Shown here piece after piece: positions 21,502 through 34,880 of a stretch of 64,000 nucleotides of DNA; positions within the stretch are counted from its first letter, which is position 1, and each line of letters starts with the position of its first letter. A program made the translations under genes and the position numbers. The stretch is from Cololabis saira (lineage: Eukaryota > Chordata > Actinopteri > Beloniformes > Belonidae): positions 14,585,941 through 14,649,940 of the forward strand of contig NC_084607.1 of NCBI RefSeq assembly GCF_033807715.1, written 5' to 3'. The notes beneath the pieces are model-generated. The model worked only from the letters and a program-made list of their open reading frames with translations. It did no database searches and was not told the origin of the DNA.

Positions 21502-24090
21502 CATGTTAGACTTTTGCTTTTACATACTGAGATTTCACCAGACTTTGACTCTCTCCACAATATTGTGAACATTAATTGTTTAAAGGTGTACATTTTTAGA
21601 ATTTTCCATCAAAAAAATACATGAAATATTTTTTTCAAGGTACAAAGTTTTTGGTACAAAGTGGTGTATTTATTTTATTGGCTTTTAAACACCCAATCCT
21701 GCACCCTAATCTGTCACCAGCTGATTTACTGACTGTATAATCTTCCAGAACATTGTACTGTACATTGTAGTAATCATTTTGCCCCAAGTGCAAACATATA
21801 TTCTGTTCTTACTCAAAACTGCTTTGAGTCACATTGTTCTGGTCCCTAACAAAAGTTTACAGTTCTAATAATGATGTTATGGTTGTTTTTAACTCTAGTG
21901 TGTATATACATAACAGAGCAGTACAGCTATTGCAAATACATTTTCATCAGGTCATGATTCAGAAATATTTATGATATTGAACTATTACTTGAAAAACATT
22001 TATTTTATTTTCTTATCATTTATTCATTTCTTTATGTAAAGTAAGAAAAAAACTAACAAGTGTTGTAGTACTCCAGCATTAAAACACCACACACGTCTCT
22101 CCATAGTGATGTTATGTTTCACAGTATTTTAATGCTAACAATTGAACAAAGTTGTATTCTTTGAAGATTGCTGGCATGAAATAGTTTGACTCTACACGAC
22201 GTGTAAAGACTCAGTGAGTCTTCCATCCGTTTAACGAGCTAAAGAGTCTCAATTTGTTTTTGTCCAGGCAGTAGAGCCGACAAACAAACAAAAGAAAAAC
22301 AGTCCATTTGCTTCAGTGGCCAATGGCAAGTACATGATTCTTCCAGATAGTTTTATTTATTTATTTCTTTACTTTAGCTCAGCTGCACTGATTTGGCAGC
22401 CACGGGTGGATGTCACACGTGCACTGAACAATGCTCAATGACTTTGCCATCCTATTCCCATTTAAATTGCCTCTGTTTCCTTTCTGACACCTGTTTAAAT
22501 CAATGTCTTCCTCTGCGGGTCATGGGCAGAATGCACTAAGGCGCACACCAGCCGCCTCTCAAATCCACTAAAATCAACACAATAATTGAAATATTTTCAA
22601 GCTGATTACACCGAAGCCTGGGGCTTGGCTGGTTGCTAAGAGTACGTACCCCAGTTGCTAGGGGAAGTAAATCATCTTGCATTATTTGATTTTTGTTACT
22701 GATATGAAACTGCTAGTCCTTCGATTAAATGTCTCACAGTCGAACACCTTGGGGATGGACAGGAGAGAAAAAAATAAATAAATAAGATGGCCATTGCAAA
22801 CCTGTAAAATAGCATCTCTTCCTCTCTGTTCCATGGGGCTTCAACAGAAATCTATCTACGTGTTTATGTTTGTTCCCGCTGAAATAAACAAGGCTCCAGT
22901 TCTGCTGTCATTGAGGAAAAACAGAAAAGACAGCAAAATATCCGGAAATCCCACATCACACTCAGCTTTGGTAAGATCGTGAGTAATCTGTCAGTTTTAT
23001 CAAAACAGATTGTATAGTCAAGATACTAGTGTTTTTTTTTTCTAGCAGCCAGTTTGGTGCAATTGAGGGGTAACGGAATAATATAAAACAAGTGTATTGA
23101 CTACAGGTAAAACTCAAGGATAAATGACAATGAGTCAGTGTCATTTTTCAAATAATTTTTCAAAGTAAAGGGTTATCAAAGGGTTTCACCAGTTTTACAA
23201 TTTTTATTGTTATTATTATTCTGATAAAAACCCAACAATACATCAGAATTAAAGGGAATTCAACAAGGCTGAACCGTAAGAAACAGAAAAAATTACTTAT
23301 TTTTCCCTTTAGCATGCAAGTTGCAGTCATGCTAGTGTAGGTGCGTTTCTCTGACTTTCTGAGTTGTAATCCTGACCTTGGAGTGTCTGAGCTAAATTTG
23401 AGTTTGTAATAGTTTTAGTTTAGGAATCAACGAAATCCTCAAAATGTGGACTGACATTAATGGGTAGCAGTAGTGTCGAACCTTCTTCAGTAAGCTTTAC
23501 TGATAGTGGAATTTCCTGGTTGGCAGATTAGTGCCACTAACTGTTTGGGCATGCAACTGCATGCATTTATAATGTTTTGTCTGGTAGAGCCGCAGACTTT
23601 TAAAAACAATGGTCAAACCAGGTCAAGTGACCCTTTGGCTTCTGAACAGCAGTGTAGAAGCCTCCTTTTCTTTGTGCAGGCCACAGTCATGTTGCCTGGG
23701 AATTTGCCTGTCCTATCAAGGTTAGTTACCAGCTCCTTCGGTGGATTCCCGCATAAATATCTCAGTAGACATTCACAGCAGAATATATAGTTTAGCATGT
23801 TGACTCAATGGGCAACATGAAGAAGTATTGTGGCATTTAGTCGACACTGAATTCATACAAACGGCCGGTTGCTTCACTAAGTGTGTTTACTTGACCATTA
23901 CAGTCATTGGCTGGGTCAACTGTCAATCAATCATGTTAGATATATAATGTCATGCTTTATGTCTCAATGGTCCCCACCTCTAGACCTATTTATGCACTGA
24001 ATTTCTTAGAGTATTTCTTAAAGTATCACAACTAAAACCTACTTTTTTTTGTGTCAAATTTTTCTTCCCACAAGCCTCAGTACATTTATT
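21502..24090. other. Gene-free interval, nothing recognised
   Basis: AT-rich sequence with short featureless open frames. TTTATTTATTTCTTTA-type runs occur near 22355 and an AAAT run near 22770. No transposon end or RNA gene recognised. Confidence 0.5.
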
Positions 24091-25260
24091 TCCCATTTCC
24101 GACATGAGGAAGGGAAAAGTGCGTGTGCAGCGTGCCGCACAGCTCTTGAATGTGATGCTCACTGATTACAGCTGGACCTTGACTCTCATTCCATTTAATA
24201 TTAATACCGCGCTGAGGAGCATTTTCTCCACAGACTTGTCAGACATTGAGGGCTTCTCCAGCCGGCCTTGTCAAATGAGATCAGCGCTCACCATAATGTT
24301 GAGGTCAAGTGAAGGGGCAGCCTCTCAACTTCATAACAGCCTGACAGCAAGCATTATATTGTGCTCGGTAAGTATACAGCGCATAGACATATGGACTCCT
24401 GCATCGCAAACTGCAGACGATGCACATTAAAGGTGTGTTGTATCAATAAATATCTATCAATATATTCCTCAAAATGAGTGCCAGTAGAATCAATTAAGCT
24501 ACTTATACAACATTAGACGCTGTAAGGGACTAAACTCCTGTGAAAAGAATACAAGCAACTGAGCGATACGCCTTGACCTGGGCTGTGAGCCGCCCCCCTC
24601 CTGTTGTTGTCTGGCAGCGGATGGGAAAAGCCTCCCTGACAGCTCCACCAAAGGGAAGGTGAGCGGTGAACAGGACCTGGCTGTTAAGTCCCTTCATTAG
24701 CAGGCCATCAGGTCTGTCTCACAGTAGCCGGATCGATAAAGCTGTCCCGCTCTTTTTTTTATTTACAAACCAGCACATTTCTTGTAGCCCACTTGCCTTT
24801 AAACTGTGCCGCTGTTTAACCGCTTTATTCAGCCTCTGTATGAGACCATCTGGTCCCCTGTCCTGTAAGTCTCTTCTAAAGCCCAGGCCTGACAAGCAAG
24901 AGATATGTCAGTGCGGTCCTCAGCACAAAGCAACATCTGCCATGCCTGACGCCCACCATTGTATGGCCATTTAATCTGTCCCCCTCCTCCCCTTAACGGG
25001 ACACAACAGTTCCTGGTATTATGTTTTGCCACTCAATTAGCATTATCATCCCGCTGAAATAGAAGCCAATTTACCTTTAATGACGTGATTGTTAGATGAG
25101 TGACAGCAGTCGGCGCCGCCACTATCACTAGATAAACCGAGGCCTGCCCCTGTTTTCCTGACTGGCCGTGCCCAGGGCTGGGAAGTCAGAGCCAGCCAAT
25201 CGCAATGGCCCGGCTTCACCCCTTCACCACCAACATTGTTTCCTCTGGTTCATAGAGGCA
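24091..25260. promoter_or_regulatory. Candidate regulatory region (two or more conserved-looking blocks)
   Basis: Repeat-free sequence of balanced composition. Motifs include CTGACAGCAAGCATTA (MEIS core TGACAG at 24342-24347), TTTAATGACGTGATTG across 25077-25090, TGACAG again at 25101-25106 and an AGCCAATCGCAATGG stretch near 25194. A T run at about 24752-24760 separates sub-blocks. Inference only: it resembles deeply conserved noncoding sequence in a developmental gene landscape. Confidence 0.35.
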
Positions 25261-26199
25261 GTGTGCTGGAAAATTGAGTCCAGATTCATTAGGTTTTCAG
25301 TGTGCCGCTCGAGTCAGTTAAATTGATACATTTCCTAACAAAATTGAAGTGCTTTTGTGGTGCCTGCGGATGGCTGGTGACCCCACTCGGCCCACTGAGC
25401 AGCCGAAGCAAGCTGATGGATCCATTAGACCGCTTAGACTGCTTATTCCTCTCTCTCCATCTCTGACTGACACTGTAAATCTGAACCAATTTCAGACTCT
25501 AATCACCATTACAAACCCCTTCCACTGTCCATTTGTTACTCTGCAATTCGAATACACTACCTAGATTGGTTCAGAAATACCAGTTTAGAGGGGCCCTCCT
25601 GCTTTCCCATGGTTAAATGGCTCATGACTGGTCCCTTCTCTCAGCTGAAGCAGAAAAGCAGGGGGCTACCGGAGGAAGAACCGCGGGAGAATAACATAGA
25701 AACAAAGGGCCTTGAACAATTCCCAAAAGATAAATGGGAATTTAAAAAAAAAGAGAGATGGATAAATGAATGAATGCCAGAAAAAAATGAGGAGTGTGAA
25801 ATTCAGTGAGATGACAGACAGGTCTCAAGGCCTCACTGGCGGCTGTTTTAGAAGGGTGTCCCTTGAATAACAATCACCGTTACACCTCCAAAACATTTCC
25901 TCAACCACTAGCCGTTTTTACCCAAGCTTTTATCTGCTCAGTCAACCGCACAGCACTAGCGAAGCGGCTGGAGGATATTATTTCCCTGTTGGCCCAAGTC
26001 ATATAACTCTGTTTAATATGCACTCTATGATTTAAGAAACTTAAATTATAACCCGAATATGCCTTGCTTTATACTATCTATCTAACCTTCAACTTTGTTC
26101 AACTTTGAATTAGTGACTCTGAACATTTACACATAGCAGGTGGAAAAAAAAAATGCTAAAAAAAAAAAGTCTGATAGCAAAGCCTCACATGCATTATTT
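25261..26199. other. Gene-free interval, nothing specific
   Basis: Mixed-composition sequence with A-rich runs (25743-25752, 26143-26168). Short open frames lack domains. Confidence 0.45.
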
Positions 26200-26720
26200 A
26201 TGCCCTTAAATCATAGCAGTTCAATTGAAGGGGCTTATATTGAAAACCGGTGAGCTCACCCGTCAGTCTCTACATCTAATTAACTGCTGCACCTCATATC
26301 CTCTAAGAGCAGTGGAAACACATTTTAATTGATATTGAGATGTTTATGCCCTTAGAAAGTAATTAAGATTTTCAATTAATCCCGTCTTATTTCTGGACAT
26401 CTTGGTTCTGTGTCCTTGAGCGTCCAGCGATTAATTCCCCAAACCTTCCTCAAATGAGGGAACTTCAATTACTTTGCAGCGGATCACAACCCTGCTGGTG
26501 ACCTCACGCAGGGCTGCATCATCATTTGAATTAAACCATACAAAGCTGATGAAATGCTGAAAGCATGGCTTCTCGGAGGTGAACTGAGGAATGTACTTTA
26601 TTTACCAGCAATCACGAAAAAAAGCAGCTGCTTTTTAGGTCATCAAACGCTCTTCGGCAATCAATTAAAGCAGCTTTTTTCTCACAAAGTGGAGATCCGC
26701 ATCTCTGCATCATCATTTCT
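26200..26720. promoter_or_regulatory. Candidate homeodomain-motif-dense enhancer block
   Basis: TAATTAA at 26277-26283 and again at 26360-26366, TTTAATTGAT around 26324-26333, and AATTAATCCC containing the K50-type site TAATCC (26377-26382). Four homeodomain-type sites in about 110 bases is notable even for AT-rich DNA. No repeat similarity recognised. Confidence 0.35.
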
Positions 26721-27839
26721 TGGTTAGATTTAAATATGCACAATGCTGCGCTTTGAAAATAAATAAAAAAACATTAGTTTCCACCTACTCAGATACTCCC
26801 ACATTGATATGGGTAAAAGGTAAGGCCTGATATGAAAACATAATCCATGAGCGACAGTATTTTTATGTGTCTGGAAGCACATCTCCCAAACCTCAAATGT
26901 GCACATACAATATGACAACACTCTGCTGTCCAAACTTCTTTTGTCATGTCAAGAGAAAATAATAATTTCTCCTCGCTGCCCTTCGAGGACTGCTTTGCTC
27001 ACACTTAGAATCACCTGCCCATCTAGGCAACAAAAAAGCTTGCTTAGGGATTATGGTGACATAATCTTAGCAGTGGCCTGTGAGTCGGGGGCTGAATGGG
27101 TTTGAACCCTCTATGCCACACTGAGATAACATTTGTCACCAGGGTTCCTCTGCGCCTCATTCATAGATTAGTGGACTGTCGCCTTTTCAGAATGTGAAAT
27201 GGCTTTGGCACTGCTGCATGTTTATTTTCAAAAAGCTTTGCCTGTGAGTGCGAGGAGGGCATCTTCTCCTCTTCTTGAGAGCACAACTGCTCGGCTTCAT
27301 CCAGCCGTATAGAAATCAGTGCTCTTTTGTCTATGTGAAACTGTGTAAGTGAACAGCAAGGGATACTGTTACATCCCACTGTTGCTCAGTGCTTGCCTTG
27401 AGATAATACTGATATACCTGGAAGGAAAATGCTAAAGATGCACTTGTTTTTTTCAAGCGAAGCCAACCAAATGTTCCCTAGACCAGTTTTGGAGCACACG
27501 TCTTATAGCAGAGACCTGAAAGTGTGTTCAGTTAATTCTGTTCTAACCGGCCTGGAAGCTGGCTGCTACATATCCAGCTTGGTTGAGTTACTGTCTTAGC
27601 TCGGCTTAGCTTGTGCTAACTACAGTTCTGATCAAATCTGTCAATCCATCTTCATTCCTGATGTAACTATTAATGTCGGAGTTAAAATCAGGGATGGGCG
27701 GAAGTCTGATCAGGCAGGACACTCAATAAGCCGACGATAAACGACATCCTTTCCACCTGGGGCTTTGCAAAACTACCTCACCCTCACTACCTTCACCCCC
27801 CTCAGAATTGTCCTGGATGTGAACTCAAACGACTGAGAC
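26721..27839. other. Gene-free interval, nothing recognised
   Basis: No coding exon, RNA or transposon terminus could be identified. Short open frames of about 60-72 codons on both strands carry no motif. Confidence 0.45.
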
Positions 27840-28010
27840 AAAAACTGTTTTTTGAACCAAGCTGTAAATATATTTATTTCTGCTCTAAAATTGGATTTCT
27901 TAACATGGGAGCCAGAGGAGATGGACTTGCTTTTGCAGCCAGCCTCTAGTGGCCAGTCGAGGAACTGCAACAAATCTTAGTTTAGGGCCTCAACCTGGAA
28001 GTTATATGGT
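27840..28010. repeat. Dispersed fish repeat fragment (right part)
   Basis: Sequence running GAACCAAGCTGTAAATATAT, TTTATTTCTGCTCTAAAATT, TTAACATGGGAGCC, then GCAGCCAGCCTCTAGTGGCC and GAGGAACTGCAA follows, in order, a widespread teleost repeat that I recognise from memory but cannot classify. A fragment resembling its left part lies at 13850-14120. Confidence 0.5.
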
Positions 28011-28379
28011 TGGCGCCTGGTCTGAGCTACAGTACATAAAGACAGTAAACCAAATGAAACAGCACTGCAAGCTACGACGCAGCGGAAAAGAACCTAAGGT
28101 TTGGTGGAGAAATTAGAGAGATGTATACAAACACCAACTACGACACAGGTCCTGTAGATGGGTTACGGAGGGTTAAAAACGCTTCTTCAAAAAGCTATGG
28201 ATCAATTATTTAGCTTTTATAGTCATATGTAGAACAAAACAATAAAGGGAACAGCTCTTCTCGTCGAGGGAAGGATTTGGACCCACCTGAACAAATCAAA
28301 CAGTCTGACTTATCTATTCATTGAAACTCATTCAACAAAACATTTGAGGACATATGTTGCAGCGACATCTCTGCCGTCC

Positions 28380-29160
28380 CTCTCCACGCGCCCACTGTGT
28401 ATTATTTGCGCACGCTTCAAGGGGTCTTTAATCAGCCTGAGCGGCCCTCACAGTTAGCATTTAAAGCGAATCTTTGCATCACAAAAGGGTGGGATGTGTA
28501 AATGAGATGTGACATTTTATTTGTGCGGGGCTATGCAGCAAATAAATAAATATCAGCCCATGACAGACAGAGACTGCTGGGAAAATCTCCTCGACACTGC
28601 ACTCGCTGGTTAACTGTCACACCATTAAATTGTCTTTCCCGTTGACATGTTGCCTTCCGATTGGTTAGCAGATGTAAAAAGAGGGAACACTTGCCAAACA
28701 GTTTCCAAGAGCATGAAATTGATAGTGTGAATCATATGTGACAGTGCCTCTTCTGCCCTATAATTGATCTACATTAAGACTACAAGGCCTCAGCCTGTGA
28801 TTGGAAAGCGAGGCACATCATGACGCTCCGTGTATCCCCGGCTGGCAGCGGGAACAGTTTATTCTCGCACTGGAAAGATTACATCTTCAATTTTACCTGG
28901 GGTGTATAGACCTCAGTGGGCCAGTAGATATCTCTCCATAAGTGTGACCTTACTTATTGCTCTTTCAAGTGGTAGATCTATCCATTCACTGTAATTAAAT
29001 TGAGCTTTTTAATCTGGTTCTTCTAATCCTGAGTCAAGTGTGTTGGGACTTGGATGATGTGATTTGAAAGGGAATACTCTTGATTCGCTGAAACATTGTT
29101 ATCTCTTCTCCGCTATTGAAATAAATTTGAAAATGAGGTTTGCGCTCTTAAGCACCGCGT
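28380..29160. promoter_or_regulatory. Candidate conserved regulatory region
   Basis: About 780 bases free of repeats, with mixed GC and conserved-element-like texture. It includes TTTAATCAGCCTGAGCGG, ATCTTTGCATCAC (octamer-like), ACCATTAAATTGTC, and an inverted CCAAT box within CCGATTGGTTAGC. Only short open frames occur. Assignment is by composition, motif density and position in a homeobox gene desert. Confidence 0.35.
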
Positions 29161-30796
29161 ATTCAGATGACCTGAGCCTGGCGCTTCGGCATACAATGTG
29201 CTCCGAGTAAAGCAGAAGACTATGAAAGGGAGTAAAAGCCTCCAATCAGCAATCACACTTAATAATGAAATGGAATTACAGAAAAGAGTGGAAAAGACTA
29301 ATAATAATTTACTTTTATTTATTTTTTTATTTTTTTTTGTCTGAACAAAACTGGTACGCTCTTGCCGTTAAAACCTCATCACAGCCAGATGGGGAAAATG
29401 AAAAATAAAAACTCTCCTCTCTCGCCAACCAATGAATTCTAGTGCCAAACCTTCTAGTGAGAATGAGAAAATAAGCTGATAAATAGATAAATGAGTTGGA
29501 TCTGTACAAAGATGACCTCTCTTGGCAATCCCAGGGTCCATCTGGCCAAAGGTAAGCCCTCCATCTGAACAGCAGCAAAGCATCCATGGCTCCACTCTAT
29601 AACCTCTCTGCTGGGGGAATTCATGCAGTTAGGTCTTTAAGATCCAGATCAGGACGAGGCTTGATAAAGCTTGTTCTAGCTGGGTATCCAGAGATAGGGG
29701 TCTTACCTATGAGTCATTTTCAGCATGATCACCCTTATCTGTGTTGAGCTGGTTTCCCCTGGTTACGCAGGGGCCCCTCTGTTTAACCTCAGCCCTCACA
29801 CGGCTTCAGGAATAAACATACAGATTGAAAAAAAAAAAAATCCCACTTGCAGCCAAAGATGCTTGTTTGTCGGGGATTAAAGGTATTTTCCCTGCCTCTG
29901 TAGCAGCATCTGTATTTGGCAATGGAAGCCCCTTTAATTCAGGTCATGGTGCTGGAGCTCTCATTAACAAACCGTAGGCCCCCATCCAGCCTACACAAAA
30001 CTGTGCAAATCATGTCAGAGTACCCACCTGTCCCAGTGAGAAAAATAAAAGGATATAGAATAAAAATAAAAGTTTATTGGTAGACATTTAGTCATGGTGT
30101 GAGTTCTATTTATGAGAAATGAAAAAAGGTGGATTAAGATCAAAGCATTTGGGGAAATGACAGAAAATATTTGGACCCAGATCATATTTTAGCGATAGAT
30201 TAGAGCACAGTGTGCAGACCTTCACAGCTAAGTGAAACAATGCTTCGTTCCACCTTAACAGTGACTAAATTAAAAGCAATTCTCTCATGTATACATGCAT
30301 GTCTTAATAGGTGATAAGAGTAATTCAATGAAAATATAAAAAGGGAGGGAGTTATTATTTACTTCATAAAGATATTCTAAAATAACCTTGATGTATTTGT
30401 TGGTACCTGTAAAAATAACTATATAGTCATATTTCAGGCTAATTCCTGAACTTTGACCAGAGTAAGCAAAGGGCAGGGCTGTCTTAAAAGCTCAGAGATG
30501 ATATCATAGAAAGCATATTAAGCAGAAAGGCGATAAAGTATCACTAAGCAGCTTCATGTTCCTGTGACTGAAGCGAGCACTATTAAAGTCAATGAAGTCC
30601 ATGAGATTGTAGCTGCCTCCTAGGAGTTGAATGCAAGAGAAGCTCCATCCCCAGGTTCATCAGGAGGACAGTGACGATGGAAGAAGGATCGAGGAAAACA
30701 CCCAAAGACTTTCAAGCTGAACTCCAAGGTCAAGCTATGTCACTGTCTGATTGTACCATCAACTTTTGAACAAAGGTGGGCTTCATGGAGGGCTTT
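29161..30796. other. Gene-free interval, nothing specific
   Basis: AT-rich sequence with T-rich (29310-29340) and A-rich (29826-29841) runs. A pair of overlapping minus-strand open frames around 29327-29595 (75-86 codons) has no recognisable domain. Confidence 0.45.
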
Positions 30797-31260
30797 TAAT
30801 TGAATTGAATTGAATTGAGTTTATTTACAAATAATTAAAAAACACAAATACAGATAATAATCGAGGTTTGTAAAATGGGACTCCCCAGAAGCTACTGTAG
30901 CTTATGAATAGGGGCCCAGTCACACACAGCAGAACGACTATAAATTACACATATAATACATATATACATACAGTATAACAACCTTATATCCCTATAACCT
31001 AAATAAGAAAAAAAAAAAAAAAAAGATCTCCTAGATACAAATATATTCTTATAAAAATAAAACATCAGGTATTAGTACATAACATTTTTTACAAGAAACA
31101 TAATTTAATAATAATTTTTGTTTTAATCTTTTTTTAAAAATTGAGAGAGATCCAGACTCTTTTATAGTACTACCAAGCTCATTCCAAATTTTTGGACCTT
31201 TGCAGGTTACACTAAAACTTGTACATTTTAGTTTCCTTTTCTTTCCCTTTAAAAGTTGTT
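30797..31260 (-). mobile_element. Non-LTR retrotransposon 3' end with AATTC-type tandem tail
   Basis: On the minus strand, the frame from about 31198 downward reads GPKIWNELGSTIKESGSLS followed by IFKKRLKQKLL. This is the extreme C-terminus typical of CR1/Rex/L2-type LINE reverse transcriptases (GPKxWNxLP...SLxxFKxxLK pattern). About 300 bp of AT-rich 3' UTR follows and ends in AAACTCAATTCAATTCAATT, that is, a short pentanucleotide tail at 30797-30826 on the plus strand. The catalytic RT domain is absent: a typical 5'-truncated insertion. Confidence 0.75.
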
Positions 31261-33599
31261 TTTTGGCTTCACAATTAAAAGGAAAAAGGCAGACTTATTT
31301 TTGCTAAAATGTATGTTGATGAACCCAAAGGTATGGAAAAGGGTGTTGCTTGACCGGATGAGCCAAGTCAGCTCGGCCCTCACGGACAAAGAAAAAAGAT
31401 TTTAAAAAAGCAACAGAAAGCAACAGCCGGTCTGTTTCTGCAACAGTAATGAAATATAAGAAGAGACAACTTGTACTTGAACAGGACATTGAGATGGCTA
31501 AACAGCATTTTCTCCTGCCTACAACATAACCAATCATCACGGACTCAACAGCCCTGCACGCCCCACCCTGCAGCTTTCCAGGGCAATGCTAAGTATCTTT
31601 AGAATTAGCCTGGGCCCCTTCTAGTGGAACCAGCACCTCATATCTACTGTAAAACATCAACGGGGTTCAGTTACTTTGCAGAATTTAGCATTGGTACAAT
31701 GATATTTCAAGACATTTGCAATCACGGGTCGTCCCACGGGACAAAGATCAAAACACACAGCGAAAAGCACACGAATGCCTTGAAAAAAAAAAAAATCTCC
31801 AAAGGTACCAACAAATTTGTCAGTGTCTGTATGCGTGCCAAGATAAAAGTAAGTAGCTACAGAAAATCTAAAGAGCTAATGGATATTTTAATCAAGTTCT
31901 TGAAAAAGAACATAGAGCCTATTAAATTCGAGTTTTGATTTATGAGTGAAGAAATCATTTTACTCCTCAGTGAAATTAACAGAAGCAATTTAAACGATGT
32001 GCAGGATTACGTGTTTAACTTTAATTACTTTGTTGATGCTGTGCGTGTAGTTTTCTTTCTTGTATTTATTTAAACATGTATGTTAATTGATCACATAGTC
32101 ATGCAGGGAAGGAAAATGTTCCTTTTAAATGAAACATATAAGAGAAAAGTGGATTCAAAAGGGGGCTTCTGTTAATATTTCACAGAGCTTTGAGGGACTT
32201 TCTGATTGCTGTTATAAGTTGAAGTGTATTTTGTCTGTGGTGACAATATATGTAGTATATTTACTTCACTTCCTCGTGGGAGTGTGCGTGAATGTAGGAT
32301 ACCATCCCCAGAAGGTATATCGCAGTGAACTAATCATCAAGCTTTGACACAAGCAGCTCTCAACTCTGTGTATCCCAAAGTGGAATACTCTCCTCCAGAC
32401 TAATTGCTAAGTTAGCTGTACGGCGTACATCCACAGAGACATCACTCAACATGACTTCACTGTTATATTTTAACATTTATGATAGAAAGAAAGAATAATC
32501 ATCTCAGGTTTTCAGCACACTTTGCAATATCAAAATCAATAGGAGACCTCGGATGAGGTCTTTGTTTGGTTAACAGAAAACCTATTTAGGCTTACATACA
32601 TTACTGCCCAAATAGCATAAATGGATGTCTAAACGGCAGCTCGTAAACAAACAGCAGCGAGGCGGGAATGGTCTGCGCTGTGGAGGAAAAGTATAGCGCT
32701 CCTGGGGGTTGCATCTCTCCACAGTGGCAGGATGTGATCAGGGATGTCCCTGCTGAAATCTAACCAGGTTACACGATACTCAAAGCACAGGAGACGGAAT
32801 TAAAAAGACAGAAACAACAAAGCAAAACCAATTCTGACAAAGATTTTACAAAGGTAAGACCTTGGAGAAATGCAGGAAATAGAGAGTCAAGGAAACTGCG
32901 AGCTGTATGTGAAAAGGGTGAGATTTGTATAGGGAGATGGGACTCACAAGAAGTGAAATGACAGAAGGAGGAGTGGAAGTATTGGGGTCACAGTGATGGG
33001 CACTGAATTGTGTTGTGAATTGAATGAACTCATCTCTGAAAGACTACTGTGTATTTTCTCTTTATCGGGAGAATAGCCATATTAACATCCTGTTCTCTTT
33101 GTGAAGTCAAAGCCATATCCGATGATGATTGGGTTTGGGAAATGCTCTGATGGAAAAATAGAGCCCATTGCATCCACATCACCATCTCACACCACATTGG
33201 CATACGCGGCTCACTGCCTCTCACTTTTGCCAAAATTGAAGAGCTTGCGCAGAGGAAAGTAAATAGATGGTTGAATAGCAATGGCCTCTGCCACTGAACC
33301 TTTTATCAGTGGGAATCTAACAGCCGTGCCGTTTGAGAATTTCAGTTTAGCTTCCGATTACGGTATGTCCCGGCATTTTATTCCCTACATCTCTATGCTT
33401 CATAGCCTTCAAACACTTCTCGGTAACTGCCTATTATCCAACAGTTCCACTTCACTGACCCTGCCAATAAAACTCTTCATATCCTTATAAATGAACTCAA
33501 TTGCAGCGTTCTAAACATTTACACTGCACTAACAGATCATCTTCACACCTTGGAATTGGCTAAATTCCTTTTTCCTTATGAATATATAGGAGGAGATTA
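31261..33599. other. Gene-free interval, nothing recognised
   Basis: AT-rich intergenic DNA. The longest open frame (31624-31938, 104 codons) spans an A13 run and has no domain or coding-like composition. No RNA gene or transposon end recognised. Confidence 0.45.
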
Positions 33600-33780
33600 G
33601 AGATATGATAGCTTTTCAGATTGCTGCACCCAGTGAAATTAGTTTAGTGGGCATTTACAGACTAAATTGGAACCATTAAATAGCGGATTGAATTGATGGC
33701 ACATTCATTGTCTCTCCATCGGTATCACTGTAAAATCAATTAGCCGTCACTTTTCCATTCTCAATAAAGTATGATTGTCA
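33600..33780. promoter_or_regulatory. Candidate small conserved regulatory block
   Basis: Compact block with ACCATTAAATAGCGG and CAATTAG (33737-33743), balanced composition and no repeat. Regulatory role is inferred only. Confidence 0.3.
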
Positions 33781-34689
33781 GTTACAGATGAGTAAAGAAC
33801 ACCCTGACAGCCACTCGCTCCAAAACCCCATGTGAAAACAAATCTGGGTCAGGGGCTGGCAATTGTGATCTGTAATTGTGCAAAAATTGTCTTCATCAGA
33901 AAACCACCATGCATAGGATGTGCCATTAGTGTAAAAAATGTACCACATCAAAGGGATATTGAGCCCATGAAAAGCTGCGATCATTGTATACGTGTGAGGA
34001 AACATGAAGGATCCTTATTGATTTTTGGAGGTGTAAGGTTTTGTTTGCCATTATCGGATAATTTTGCTGACCATGTATTGACAGCTTTGCAATTCTGCGG
34101 CAGATGAATAAAAGAAAAAAGAATATATTGTCTGTGTCATAAATTTCCAAGTCATAATAAGTTGTCTGAAATAAGCATGAAAATATCTCTTTCATATGCT
34201 GTTATAACACAATTCAATACAATGTACTTATGCAGTGTTTTTCAGATGACTCAACATGATTTTCAGAATAAAAGACTTAAAATCATCAATATAGGAAAAT
34301 AATAATGAAAATAAAAACATGATTTAGAAATAAATATAATAGGTTGTGAGTGAAAATATAAAACGGCATGTCAAAAACAATGCCGTAACCATTCCATCAG
34401 TTATAGAGGCTTCTTTTTCATTCTTCTTTTCTTTTTAAAGGAAGGTCGTATGCTCAGTCTTAAAAACTAAAAGGACCAGACCAGCGGCTGGATGGACAGG
34501 AAAGGAGCTTGGAAGCTAAAGTGTCTGCCTCTCATTCTGCACTTGGACACTCTGGGGACTGTGAGTAAACCTGCAGACTGAGCTTCCCTGGATCACTGGA
34601 TACTTAATGTCTGGGTTTTGTTGGACCAAAAAATAATTACTTAACCTTTTCTTGAATCTAAAAGCTGAAAATTACTGGTCATTGCTCAT
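33781..34689. other. Gene-free interval, nothing recognised
   Basis: AT-rich sequence. Two domain-free open frames (33832-34107 plus, 33926-34195 minus) overlap on opposite strands and give no support for a gene. Confidence 0.4.
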
Positions 34690-34880
34690 TACTGGTGTCT
34701 GTGTCTCTGACATAGAAGTGGCCTTGAGCTTCATTAGTGTTAAGGGGCTTAATAGATAAACAGGAATTGTGTCATCAGCATAATAATGAAAATTTAAGTG
34801 ATCATTTCTGATGGTATTTGATCGGCAACATTGGTCCAAGTCCAGAACTCTGTGGTACACCACAGCTAACTCTGGAACGT
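34690..34880 (-). pseudogene. L2-like LINE reverse-transcriptase core fragment
   Basis: On the minus strand one frame gives VSCGVPQSSGLGPML, the RT motif normally written GVPQGSxLGP. After a frame change comes NFHYYADDTIPVYLL, containing the RT catalytic YADD box and its neighbourhood. The usual spacing between these motifs is shortened by deletion. Both flanking parts of the element are unrecognisable, so this is an old inactivated fragment. Confidence 0.75.

Noticed and set aside
33832..34195. Overlapping open frames on both strands near 34 kb
   Set aside because: No domain, opposite-strand overlap, AT-rich; no splice or promoter support.
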